From Paramagnetospirillum magneticum AMB-1 (GTDB lineage Bacteria; Pseudomonadota; Alphaproteobacteria; Rhodospirillales; Magnetospirillaceae): a stretch of 64,000 nucleotides of DNA. A program made the translations under genes and the position numbers. Below the pieces are notes generated by a model. It was not told the origin of the DNA and made no database searches. It saw only the letters and a program-made list of their open reading frames with translations. Where the stretch lies: contig NC_007626.1 of the NCBI RefSeq assembly GCF_000009985.1, positions 3,217,943 to 3,281,942 on the forward strand, in the 5' to 3' direction. Below, in pieces: positions 52,109 to 60,666 of the stretch; the stretch's first letter is position 1, and each line of letters opens with the position of its first letter.

Positions 52109-53371
52109 TCAATGCTCAGCCCATTCGATGGACTTGAGATCGACGCCTTCCAGATGCATGTCCCACAGCGGGCTCATGGCCCGCAAGTGCTCGACCGCCT
52201 CGGTGATATGGTCGATGGCGAATTCGATGTCCTCGTCGGTGGTGAAGCGGCCCAGGCCGAAGCGCAACGACGTATGAGCCATCTCCACGTCGACGCCCAG
52301 GGCGCGCAGCACGTAGGAGGGCTCCAGCGAGGCCGAGGTGCAGGCCGACCCCGACGACACCGCCAGTTCCTTGACCCCCATCATCAGCCCCTCGCCCTCG
52401 ACGAAGGCGAACGAGATGTTGAGGTTGCCGGGGATGCGGTGATCCAGATCGCCGTTGACGTAGATTTCCGGCAGGCGCTGCCTCAACCCGCCCAGGAGGC
52501 GGTTGCGCAGGCCCATCAGGCGCTCGTTCTCGGCGCCCATCTCGGCCTTGGCGATGGCGCAGGCCTCGCCGAAGCCCACACAGAGCGGGGTGGCCAGGGT
52601 GCCCGAGCGCATGCCGCGCTCCTGGCCGCCGCCGGTGATCAGCGGCACCAGCCGGACGCGCGGGCGGCGGCGGACGTACAGGGCACCGATGCCCTTGGGG
52701 CCATACAGCTTGTGACCCGAGATGCTCATCAGGTCGATGTTCATGGCGTTTACGTCCAGCGGGATCTTGCCTACCGCTTGGGCACAGTCGGTATGAAAGA
52801 AGGCACCCTTCTTGCGGCACAGGGCGCCGATCTCGGCCAGGGGCTGGATCACGCCGATCTCGTTGTTGACCGCCATGACCGAGACGATGACCGTCTGGTC
52901 GGTGATGGCGGCCTCCAGCTCGGCCAGATCGATCAGCCCGTCGGCCTTGACCGGCAAATAGGTCACCGCAAAGCCTTCCTGTTCCAGGTAGCGGCAGGTG
53001 TCGAGCACGCATTTGTGCTCGGTCACCACGGTGACGATGTGGTTCTTCTTTTCCTTGTAGAAATGGGCGACGCCCTTGATGGCCAGATTGTTGGACTCGG
53101 TGGCGCCCGAGGTGAAGATCACCTCCTTGGAATCGGCGCCGATGATGTCGGCGATCTGCTCGCGGGCCTTCTCCACCGCTTCCTCGGCTTCCCAGCCGTA
53201 ACGGTGGTTGCGCGAATGGGGGTTGCCGAATTTCTCGGTGAACCAGGGCAGCATGACCTCGACCACCCGCGGATCGCAAGGCGTCGTCGCCTGATAGTCC
53301 AGATAGACCGGCGCCCCCGGGGCGCGGGGCAGGCTGGGGCGGGTCGTCTTGCCGAGAGCTGTCATTTGCAT
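52109..53371 (-). CDS. iscS: Cysteine desulfurase IscS
   Basis: A 420-residue pyridoxal-phosphate enzyme. PLP-binding features include the Schiff-base Lys in SGHKLYGPKG, EHKCVLDTCR, and the active Cys in SSGSACTSAS on a group II-like/long loop. It removes sulphur from cysteine for IscU and also MnmA. Start ATG 53371 is preceded by AAGGGA. Confidence 0.95.
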   Translation of the reverse strand: MQMTALGKTTRPSLPRAPGAPVYLDYQATTPCDPRVVEVMLPWFTEKFGNPHSRNHRYGWEAEEAVEKAREQIADIIGADSKEVIFTSGATESNNLAIKGVAHFYKEKKNHIVTVVTEHKCVLDTCRYLEQEGFAVTYLPVKADGLIDLAELEAAITDQTVIVSVMAVNNEIGVIQPLAEIGALCRKKGAFFHTDCAQAVGKIPLDVNAMNIDLMSISGHKLYGPKGIGALYVRRRPRVRLVPLITGGGQERGMRSGTLATPLCVGFGEACAIAKAEMGAENERLMGLRNRLLGGLRQRLPEIYVNGDLDHRIPGNLNISFAFVEGEGLMMGVKELAVSSGSACTSASLEPSYVLRALGVDVEMAHTSLRFGLGRFTTDEDIEFAIDHITEAVEHLRAMSPLWDMHLEGVDLKSIEWAEH

Positions 53372-53407
53372 CGATCCCTTACATCTTCGTTTGTCATTCA
53401 GGCCGCC

Positions 53408-54541
53408 TCAGGCGGCCTCAGAAACCTTCAATCCCTTGTGGCGGGCCAGACCGACCCAGGCCGCCAGGAACGCATCCACATCCTCCGGGCGCGAGGACCA
53501 GCCCAGGCTGACCCGGATGGCCGATCCCTTGACCCGCTCCTCCAGGCCCATGGCCGCCAGCACGTGACTGGGACCAACCTTGCCCGAGGAACAGGCCGCG
53601 CCGGCGCTGACCGCCACGCCCGCCAGGTCCAGCGCCATCACCTGCGTCCGCCCCTCCACGCCCGGCAGAACCAGGCAGGTGGTGTTGGGCAGACGGGGCG
53701 CGCCGTCCCCGATCACCGCTGCGTCGGGAACCAGACGCAGGGCGCCTTGTTCCAGACGGTCTCGCAAGGCACCCACACCACATGTGGTGTCGGCGCCAGC
53801 CAAATCATCCCCCGCCAGTTGGGCGGCGACCCCCAGGCCGACGATGCCGGCCACGTTTTCCGTTCCGGCCCGGCGGCGGCGTTCCTGGCCTCCGCCCAGC
53901 AAGATCGGTGCCAGTGTCCGGCCGGATTCCGCCAGGATCAAGGCTCCCGCCCCCGCGGGCCCACCCATCTTATGGCCGGAAACCGTCAGGATATCCGCCC
54001 CCAAGTCCCGAAGGGAGACCGGGATTCGCCCCATGGCCTGGGCGGCATCGCAATGAAGCCATGCGCCATGCGCATGAATGATGCGAGCCGCTTCGGCCAC
54101 CGGCTGGACGATTCCGGTCTCGTTGTTGGCCAGCATCAGCGACACCAGCGCCGGGCGGGTATTGGCCGCCAGCAGGCTTTCCAGGGCGCCCAGATCGACG
54201 ATTCCGTCCCGGGTGACGGGAATCCGCTCGGCCTCGGCGGCGGCATCAAGGACAGAGGGATGCTCGACGGCCGACACCAGCTGGCGGGACCGGCCACAGC
54301 CGCGAAGCGCCAGGGCATTGGCCTCGGTGCCGCCCGAGGTGAAGACGATGCCGGCGGGATCGGCGCCCACCAGCCCGGCCAATTGCCGCCTGGCCGCCTC
54401 GACCCGGGCGCGGGCCGCACGACCGAAAGCATGAACCGAGGACGGGTTGCCCGGCTCGGCCAGGGACTCCACCATGGCGGCCGCCACCTCGGGGCGCACG
54501 GGGGCGCCGGAGTTGTAATCGAGGTAGACGGCCCTGCTCAC
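53408..54541 (-). CDS. Second, NifS-like cysteine desulfurase
   Basis: A 377-residue class V aminotransferase related to IscS/NifS: YLDYNSGAPVRPEV start, SGGTEANALAL, PLP Lys in SGHKMGGPAG, GGGQERRRRAGTEN and active Cys in SAGAACSSGKV. The start is GTG 54541 (AAGGA upstream). It lies between iscR and iscS, so the operon encodes two desulfurases, which is common in Rhodospirillales. It may feed a different acceptor, for example tRNA or selenium paths. Confidence 0.9.
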   Translation of the reverse strand: MSRAVYLDYNSGAPVRPEVAAAMVESLAEPGNPSSVHAFGRAARARVEAARRQLAGLVGADPAGIVFTSGGTEANALALRGCGRSRQLVSAVEHPSVLDAAAEAERIPVTRDGIVDLGALESLLAANTRPALVSLMLANNETGIVQPVAEAARIIHAHGAWLHCDAAQAMGRIPVSLRDLGADILTVSGHKMGGPAGAGALILAESGRTLAPILLGGGQERRRRAGTENVAGIVGLGVAAQLAGDDLAGADTTCGVGALRDRLEQGALRLVPDAAVIGDGAPRLPNTTCLVLPGVEGRTQVMALDLAGVAVSAGAACSSGKVGPSHVLAAMGLEERVKGSAIRVSLGWSSRPEDVDAFLAAWVGLARHKGLKVSEAA

Positions 54542-54564
54542 GCTGTTCCTTCCTTTCCCGACCC

Positions 54565-55038
54565 TTATTGCGCCGCCACGGCTCCAGAGGGAGCGGCGGT
54601 GCCGTGGAACATGCCCGAGCTGCCCAGGATGCGGCGTTCGCACACATCGGCCAGGGAAACCGAGCTGAGATAGAGGTAAATCTGGTTGCCCAGCTCTTCC
54701 CACAGATCGTGGGTCAGGCAGCGGCCCTTGTTGTTGTGACAGCCGGCCGGCGAGCCCGGCGAGCAGCGCGTGGTCTGGATCGGCTCGTCCACCGCCAGGA
54801 TAATGTCGGATATGCGCGTCTGTTGTGGGATTCGCGACAAAAGATAGCCGCCGCCCGGACCGCGCACGCTCTTGACCAGCCCGCCCTTCCGAAGCTTGCC
54901 GAACAGCTGTTCGAGATAGGAGAGCGAAATCTCCTGGCGCTCGGCGATATCGGCCAGGGCCACCGGGCTTCCCTCGGAGTGGCTGGCCAGATCGACCATG
55001 GCCATGACGGCGTAGCGTCCTTTGGTGCTGAGTTTCAC
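54565..55038 (-). CDS. iscR: Rrf2 family Fe-S regulator IscR
   Basis: A 157-residue regulator. The winged helix is MKLSTKGRYAVMAMVDLA and LSYLEQLFGKLRKGGLV; the three cluster Cys are in TRCSPGSPAGCHNNKGRC. It senses [2Fe-2S] status and represses the isc genes in E. coli. GTG start at 55038, with GGAGA upstream; the first codons overlap the cysE stop. Confidence 0.93.
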   Translation of the reverse strand: MKLSTKGRYAVMAMVDLASHSEGSPVALADIAERQEISLSYLEQLFGKLRKGGLVKSVRGPGGGYLLSRIPQQTRISDIILAVDEPIQTTRCSPGSPAGCHNNKGRCLTHDLWEELGNQIYLYLSSVSLADVCERRILGSSGMFHGTAAPSGAVAAQ

Positions 55039-55826
55039 GATATGGTCTCCCGTTCCAGAGTCCGGCCTGTTGTCCCGCCGGCCGGCATGGTTACTGCTTC
55101 AACTTGCTTGGTCTTGTCGCCCGGTTCAGCCCCTTCAGGCTGGGAGAGGCGGGCGCAGGCCTGAGTCGGATGGCCGTGCAGCTCGGTCTCCAGTTCCTTG
55201 ATCCGCTCCATCAGGGTCGCCACCTGCGAGCGGACCGAATCGATGGCCCGGACCACCGGGTCGGGCAAATCCTCCACCGGCAGGCCGTAGGCGCAGAAAT
55301 CCGCGTCCTGGCGCCGCATCACCATGCGCGCCGGAATGCCCACCATGGTCACCCCCGGCGGCACGTCGGTCAGCACCACGGCATTGGCGCCGATGCGCGC
55401 CCCCTTGCCCACCGTGATGGGGCCCAGCACCTGGGCGCCCGAGCCGACGATCACCCCGTCTTCCAGGGTCGGATGCCGTTTGCCCTTGTGCAGCGAGGTG
55501 CCACCCAACGTCACCCCGTGATAGATCGTCACGTCGGCACCGATCACCGCCGTCTCGCCGATCACCACGCCGGTGCCGTGATCGATGAAGAAGCGTGGCC
55601 CCAACTGGGCCGCCGGATGGATTTCGATGCCGGTGAGGATTTTCCCCACATGCGAGACGAAGCGCCCCAACACCCGCAATCCGCGATTCCAGCACCAGTT
55701 GGACAGGCGATGAAACATCAGCGCATGCAGTCCGGGATAGCACAGCAACACCTCGAGCCAGGAATGAGCGGCGGGGTCGCGCTTGCGAATGGACGCAATA
55801 TCTTCTTGAAGGCTCTTGAAAATCAT
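55035..55826 (-). CDS. cysE: Serine O-acetyltransferase
   Basis: A 263-residue left-handed-beta-helix enzyme: DPAAHSWLEVLLCYPGLHA, then HPAAQLGPRFFIDHGTGVVIGE and IYHGVTLGGTSLHKGKRHP (given in parts: FFIDHGTGVVIGE, YHGVTLGG). It makes O-acetylserine, the cysteine precursor, whose product feeds the desulfurases. ATG 55826; its stop overlaps iscR, so cysteine and cluster synthesis are transcribed together. The C-terminal tail is Glu-rich. Confidence 0.93.
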   Translation of the reverse strand: MIFKSLQEDIASIRKRDPAAHSWLEVLLCYPGLHALMFHRLSNWCWNRGLRVLGRFVSHVGKILTGIEIHPAAQLGPRFFIDHGTGVVIGETAVIGADVTIYHGVTLGGTSLHKGKRHPTLEDGVIVGSGAQVLGPITVGKGARIGANAVVLTDVPPGVTMVGIPARMVMRRQDADFCAYGLPVEDLPDPVVRAIDSVRSQVATLMERIKELETELHGHPTQACARLSQPEGAEPGDKTKQVEAVTMPAGGTTGRTLERETIS

Positions 55827-55910
55827 AGCTCGCAATATGTTAAAGTGCGTCGCGACGGTCTTAGCGATCGCCAGGGGACTGCCCTTTCGGGCGTTGACAT
55901 AGCGAAGGTG

Positions 55911-55939
55911 AATATAAGATGTCCGACAAGGCCAGTCAA
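55911..55939 (-). promoter_or_regulatory. Sigma-70 promoter of the cysE-isc operon
   Basis: On the minus strand TTGACT (55939-55934) and TATATT (55916-55911) are 17 bases apart, with the expected start near 55904 and a leader of about 78 bases to the cysE ATG. The region around it is the natural place for IscR binding, though I cannot identify a certain site. Confidence 0.6.
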
Positions 55940-56035
55940 GATTGACCGGCCAAAATCCAATTTGTTGTTGTATTTTCCCCGACACCACCACTCAGGTTTG
56001 AGCGGGTGCCGGGCAAGGGAGACTGTACGCAAGCC

Positions 56036-56731
56036 ATGCCTGAAGTGATTTTCAATGGACCCGACGGCCGCCTTGAAGGCCGCTACCATCACGGCAAGTC
56101 GCCGAATGCCCCGCTGGCGCTTCTGCTCCACCCCCATCCGCAGCACGGCGGAACCATGAACAACAAGGTGGTCTATGCCTTGTATCATGCCTTCGTGCGG
56201 CGCGGCTTCTCGACGCTGCGCTTCAACTTCCGCGGCGTGGGGCGCAGCCAGGGCAAGTTCGACAACGGCCAGGGCGAGCTGTCCGACGCCGCCTCGGCGC
56301 TGGATTGGATGCAGTCGTTCAATGCCAATGCCTCGGCCTGCTGGGTGGGCGGCTTCTCGTTCGGCGCCTGGATCGGCATGCAGCTGCTGATGCGCCGCCC
56401 CGAGATCGACGGCTTCGTCTCGGTAGCCCCGCCGGCCAACGTCTTCGACTTCTCGTTCCTGGCGCCCTGCCCGTCCTCGGGCCTGATCGTCCACGGCACC
56501 AACGACGACCTGGTGCCCGAGCCGACCGTGGCCAAGCTGGCGGCCAAGCTGGCCACCCAGCGCAACATCAAGGTCCGCTACGAAACCATCGAAGGCGCCA
56601 ATCACTTCTTCGGCACCCATCTGGACGCCCTGGACGGCATGGTGGATTCCTATCTGGCCGAATCCATCGTCGCCCGCGCCCCGGCTCCGCCGCCGGTGGC
56701 CGAGCCGGAACTGGCCGTCGCGCTGAGCTAA
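56036..56731 (+). CDS. Alpha/beta hydrolase
   Basis: A 231-residue hydrolase: FNGPDGRLEGRYHHGKSP, LLHPHPQHGGTMNN, RFNFRGVGRSQGKFDNGQGE, the nucleophile elbow GGFSFGAW (Ser), Asp in GTNDDLVP and His in GANHFF. The family (YsaA/SrpR-like small serine hydrolases) is of uncertain substrate. The tail is Pro/Ala-rich. ATG 56036 is used; GTG 56006 is open too. Confidence 0.87.
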   Translation: MPEVIFNGPDGRLEGRYHHGKSPNAPLALLLHPHPQHGGTMNNKVVYALYHAFVRRGFSTLRFNFRGVGRSQGKFDNGQGELSDAASALDWMQSFNANASACWVGGFSFGAWIGMQLLMRRPEIDGFVSVAPPANVFDFSFLAPCPSSGLIVHGTNDDLVPEPTVAKLAAKLATQRNIKVRYETIEGANHFFGTHLDALDGMVDSYLAESIVARAPAPPPVAEPELAVALS

Positions 56732-56745
56732 TGTCCTGAGCCAAG

Positions 56746-56770
56746 AACCCCCGCGAACGCGGGGGTTTTT
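56746..56770 (+). terminator. Rho-independent terminator after the hydrolase
   Basis: AACCCCCGCG, two bases, then CGCGGGGGTT and further T to 56770. Confidence 0.9.
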
Positions 56771-56791
56771 CGGTCGTGGCCGTTTACCCCC

Positions 56792-56894
56792 GTCATCCCG
56801 AGCAAAGCCAAGGGATCTCGTCCTGGAACGGCGTTGCCATTTCGGCACCCGCGCTCCGGCGGAGATCCCTCCTCCCGCCGGTCATCGGGATGAC
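56792..56894. repeat. Palindromic repeat, family C copy 2
   Basis: GTCATCCCGAGC at the start and GTCATCGGGATGAC at the end, with inner GGGATCTC and GAGATCCC. Same shape as 37781-37873. Confidence 0.6.
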
Positions 56895-56906
56895 AAATCG
56901 GGCAAA

Positions 56907-57242
56907 TCAGTTGATGGCCGAGCAATTGACCTGGGCGAGGCGCTTCCACTGGGCGGGCTTGGCGCCCTTGCCCACCGAGGTCATGTCGATGACATGAGCC
57001 TGGAACACACGGGCCTGATGGGGCCGCACCAGCCGGCACATGGCGGCGCCATAGGCGTCCCAGGACACCGCCGTCTCGTTCTTCACCACCACGTAGAGAT
57101 TGCCGCGATCATCGATCGAGGCGTCCAGCACCTTGGGCTGGGCGCGCACCGTGGCCAGGGCGGTAACCTGGTCGGCCCGGGCTCCGCCCGCCAGCAGCAA
57201 CAGACCCAGTGTCAGACAGAGCGCGGCGATCATGGGGCGCAT
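56907..57242 (-). CDS. Small exported hypothetical protein
   Basis: A 111-residue protein with a Sec signal (MRPMIAALCLTLGLLLLAGG, cleaved near GARADQ). The mature 85 residues contain two Cys (AMCRLV, QVNCSA) that could form a disulphide, and strands such as LYVVVKNETAVSWDAYG. No known domain is recognised. ATG 57242 has GGAG about seven bases before it. It follows anmK with 13 bases between and may share its transcript; periplasmic function unknown. Confidence 0.65.
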   Translation of the reverse strand: MRPMIAALCLTLGLLLLAGGARADQVTALATVRAQPKVLDASIDDRGNLYVVVKNETAVSWDAYGAAMCRLVRPHQARVFQAHVIDMTSVGKGAKPAQWKRLAQVNCSAIN

Positions 57243-57255
57243 GGGGGTTCTCCAC

Positions 57256-58323
57256 TCAGGGGACATGATGGCGGCCGCCGGTCTGGGGCGCGGGCGCGCC
57301 GGTGGTCTCGGGATAGGTCAGCATCTTGCCGGCCAGGGAGCGCACCGCCAGGAAGGCGAAGGCCTGGGCTTCCAGGGCGTCGCCGTTCCAGCCCACCGCC
57401 TCCACCGGCTCGACCGGGGCCGACAGGCCACGGCTGAGCGCGGTCATCATCTCGGGATTGCGCCGCCCGCCGCCAGTCACCAGCCAGCGCTTGACCGGGC
57501 GGGGGAAGCTGTAGGCGGCCAGGGCCACCGCCGCGGCGGTAAAGGCGGTCAGCGTCGCCGCCCCGTCCTCGGCCGAGCAGCCCTTGACCAGTTCCCAGGC
57601 CAAAGCGTGGAATTCGTCGCGATCCACGGATTTGGGCGGCTGGCAGTCGAAATAGGTGTGGTGCAGAAAGGCCTCCACCGCGTCGCGCCGCACCTTGCCG
57701 GCGGCGGCCAGCCGGCCGTCCACATCCACCGGGCGGCCGGTATGGGCCAAGGCCCAGTCGTCGAGCAGGGCGTTGCCCGGCCCGGTATCGAAGGCCAGCA
57801 GCGAGCCGTCGTCGGAAATCCAGGTGACGTTGCCCACGCCGCCCAGGTTGAGGATGGCCAGCGGCGCCTCCAGCCCGGCGGCCAGGGCGCGGTGATAGAC
57901 GGGGACCAGCGGCGCCCCCTGCCCGCCCGCCGCCACGTCGGCCGAGCGGAAATCGTTGACCACGGGAATGCCGATCTCCGAGGCCAGCAGGGCGCCATCG
58001 CCGATCTGCCAGGTGCGGCGCTCGGCGGGGGCATGCAAGATGGTGTGGCCGTGAAAGCCGGCCACGCCCACCGTGGCGGCGTCGATGCCCTGCGCCGCCA
58101 GGAAGTCGCGGACCACCTGGGCATGAAACAGGGTGAAGTCCCGCTCCACCTGCTCCACCGGCCCCTTGCCGCCCAGGACGCCCATCAGGGCGATGCGCTG
58201 CTCGTCGCCATAGGGAACAGTCGTTGCCGGTCCGAACCGCGCCACCGTCTCGCCGTCGGTTTCCAGCAGGGCGACATCCACGCCGTCCAGCGACGTTCCG
58301 CTCATCAGCCCCAACGCCAGCAT
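57256..58323 (-). CDS. anmK: Anhydro-N-acetylmuramic acid kinase
   Basis: A 355-residue Anm[56 protein letters not shown] and [12 protein letters not shown]. It phosphorylates and opens 1,6-anhydro-MurNAc for recycling of cell-wall sugar. ATG 58323 follows GGGGGG. Confidence 0.94.
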
Positions 58324-58400
58324 TGTGTCCCCCCGATTGTGGCATTCACCCATTTGTGATAAACGAGCGGCCTCTTCCCAGCAAGCCGAACGGGCGCCCC

Positions 58401-59648
58401 ATGACCTCTCTCAAGTCCGATTTCCTGCGCATCGTCACCGAGCGTGGCTACATGCACCAGTGTACCGACCTGGAGGCGCTGGACAAGCGCCTGACCGAGG
58501 GGTGTCAGGCCGCCTATATCGGCTTCGACTGCACCGCCACCTCCCTGCACGTGGGCGGGCTGATGCAGATCATGCTGCTGCGCTGGTGGCAGAAGACCGG
58601 GCACAAGCCCATCGTCCTGATGGGCGGCGGCACCACCCGCATCGGCGACCCCACCGGCAAGGACGAATCGCGCAAGATGCTGACCGACGAGGTCATCGCC
58701 ACCAACATGGCGGGCATCAAGACGGTGTTCACCAAGTACCTGACCTTCGGCGAGGGCAAGACCGACGCCCTGATGGTCAACAACGCCGATTGGCTGGACA
58801 AGCTGAACTACATCGACTTCCTGCGCGATTACGGCCACCACTTCACCATCAACCGCATGCTGACCTTCGATTCGGTCAAGCTGCGGCTCGAGCGCGAGCA
58901 GCCGCTGACCTTCCTCGAATTCAACTACATGCTGTTGCAGGGCTACGACTTCGTTGAACTGTTCCGCCGCAACCGCTGCATCCTGCAGATGGGCGGCTCG
59001 GACCAGTGGGGCAACATCATCAACGGCGTCGAGCTGGGCCGTCGCGCCGATCAAGCCGAGCTGTTCGGCCTGACCAGCCCGCTGCTCACCACGTCCTCGG
59101 GCGCCAAGATGGGCAAGACCGTCAACGGCGCCGTCTGGCTGAACGACGACATGCTGAGTGCCTGGGAGTTCTGGCAGTACTGGCGCAACACCGAGGACGC
59201 CGACGTGGGCCGTTTCCTCAAGCTCTACACCGAGCTGCCCCTGGACGAGATCGCCCGGCTGGAAAAGCTGGAAGGCGCCGAGATCAACGAGGCCAAGAAG
59301 ATCCTGGCCAACGAGGTCACCCGCCTGTGCCACGGCGACGCCGCCGCGCTGCAGGCCGCCGAGACGGCGCGCCAGACCTTCGAGCAGGGTGTGGCCTCCT
59401 CCGATCTTCCCACCGTCGAGATTCCGGCCGCCGAGCTGGCGGCTGGCATTCCCGCCTTTGCCCTATTCGTGCGGGCCGGTCTGGCCGCCTCCAACGGCGA
59501 GGCCCGCCGCCTGCTGAAGGGTGGCGGCGGCAAGGTCAACGATCAGGCGGTGGACGAGGCCCATCCGGTGGGCAGCAACGACCTCAGGGACGGCGCCGTC
59601 AAGCTGACCGCCGGCAAGAAGCGCCACATCCTGGTGAAGGCGGTCTAG
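58401..59648 (+). CDS. tyrS: Tyrosyl-tRNA synthetase
   Basis: A 415-residue class I synthetase. The HIGH-type signature is [11 protein letters not shown], the KMSKS-type loop is GAKMGKT, and the C-terminal S4-like RNA-binding domain ends [10 protein letters not shown]. It charges tRNA-Tyr. Divergent from anmK, 77 bases away. Confidence 0.95.
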
Positions 59649-59656
59649 CCTTATAT

Positions 59657-59772
59657 TGCCCCTCGCCGGGCGCGGCCCTCCGGCCGCTTGGCCGCCGCCT
59701 CAATGGCGGCTGGAGCCGCGTAACGCGGCTCCGAAACACCCGCGCTCCGCCACTTGGAGCGCGGGCGTCCCG
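59657..59772 (+). repeat. Dispersed repeat, family B copy 2, with two extra hairpins
   Basis: 59657-59711 repeats the element at 287-342. It is followed by perfect hairpins GGAGCCGCG/CGCGGCTCC (59712-59732) and CCCGCGCTCC/GGAGCGCGGG (59739-59765). It lies between the convergent tyrS and cyaY genes. Confidence 0.6.
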
Positions 59773-59781
59773 CCCGCAATC

Positions 59782-60087
59782 TCACACCTCGACCCCGATC
59801 TCGGCCCGCAACAGCCCCAGCAGTTCAAGCTCGGCGTTGCGGGTCGAAATCCACTGCTCCCCGGTCCAGCCGAAATGATGGGCGCCGCTCTTGGGCGACG
59901 ACAGCCAGATTTCACGATTGGGCGCATGCTTGTTGATGACGTACTGGCCGATTCCCGGCAGGGTCAGGGTCAGAATGCCCGCATGCAGCTCGGCGTCGGC
60001 ATCCTCCATGGCATCCTCCACCGCGTCGCCGATGCGTTCGAGCAACGGGTCGGCAAGGCTGGCGAAACGGCTTTCATCGAGACTCAT
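59782..60087 (-). CDS. cyaY: Frataxin-like iron donor protein CyaY
   Basis: A 101-residue frataxin: SRFASLADPLLERIGDAVED acidic helix, GQYVINKHAPNREIWLSSP and SGAHHFGW. It regulates iron delivery and IscS activity, so it partners the isc operon. Start ATG 60087. Confidence 0.92.
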   Translation of the reverse strand: MSLDESRFASLADPLLERIGDAVEDAMEDADAELHAGILTLTLPGIGQYVINKHAPNREIWLSSPKSGAHHFGWTGEQWISTRNAELELLGLLRAEIGVEV

Positions 60088-60151
60088 GGGGCTTCTCCGG
60101 GCTATGGGGTGCGGATGCTAACCCGAATTCGCCGCCCGGGTGAAGGACCGC

Positions 60152-60180
60152 TTGCGCACCGCCCTGGTTTTGGCTATATA
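60152..60180 (+). promoter_or_regulatory. Sigma-70 promoter of rpmE
   Basis: TTGCGC (60152-60157) and TATATA (60175-60180) with a 17-base spacer, 29 bases before the rpmE ATG. Confidence 0.6.
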
Positions 60181-60209
60181 CGCGCCTTCGATTTGCGGAG
60201 CTTCAGGCT

Positions 60210-60443
60210 ATGAAGGACAACATTCATCCCGACTACCACGAGATCAACGTGGTGATGACGGACGGCACCGAGTACAAGACCCGGTCCACCATGGGTAAGG
60301 CTGGCGACACCCTGCGCCTGGACATCGATCCGAAGTCGCACCCGGCCTGGACCGGCGTGCACCGTATGGTCGATACGGCTGGCCAGCTCGCCAAGTTCAA
60401 GAAGCGCTTCGAAGGTTTCGGCATCAAGTCGGACAATTCCTGA
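60210..60443 (+). CDS. rpmE: 50S ribosomal protein L31
   Basis: A 77-residue L31: MKDNIHPDYHEINVVMTDG, TMGKAGDTLRLDIDPKSHPAWTG (in parts) and VDTAGQLAKFKKRF. The CxxC zinc ligands of the Zn-type form are absent, so it is the zinc-independent (C-minus) form. Confidence 0.94.
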   Translation: MKDNIHPDYHEINVVMTDGTEYKTRSTMGKAGDTLRLDIDPKSHPAWTGVHRMVDTAGQLAKFKKRFEGFGIKSDNS

Positions 60444-60515
60444 TCGGAATTGGGGGTTCCGGATCGGTTTTGGCCGCCCGGCACTCACCTGCGCTAAGTT
60501 ATCAGACTGCACGAT

Positions 60516-60537
60516 CGGCCGGCGTTTTCGCCGGCCG
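60516..60537. terminator. Hairpin between rpmE and the cyclase
   Basis: CGGCCGGCG (60516-60524) pairs with CGCCGGCCG (60529-60537) across TTTT. No T-run follows, so it is a probable but untypical rpmE terminator. Confidence 0.5.
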
Positions 60538-60630
60538 AAAGTGTTTGCTGTGGACTTCTTGACACTCAGAGGGTAGAGCAATTTTTTAATAAGGGAGCTG
60601 CGATACTCCCTGGCCGAATTGTAATTGAAG

Positions 60631-60660
60631 CCAAACGGTGATTGGCCAAACGGTGATTGG
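60631..60660 (+). repeat. Exact tandem 15-bp repeat before the cyclase
   Basis: CCAAACGGTGATTGG occurs twice in a row (60631-60645 and 60646-60660), six bases ahead of the cyclase ATG. It may be a slippage duplication that moves the promoter relative to the start. Confidence 0.8.
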
Positions 60661-60666
60661 GCGGAC

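Noticed and set aside
52112..54673. 853-codon plus-strand open frame across the desulfurase genes
   Set aside because: Antisense of two PLP enzymes with intact active sites; no domain of its own.
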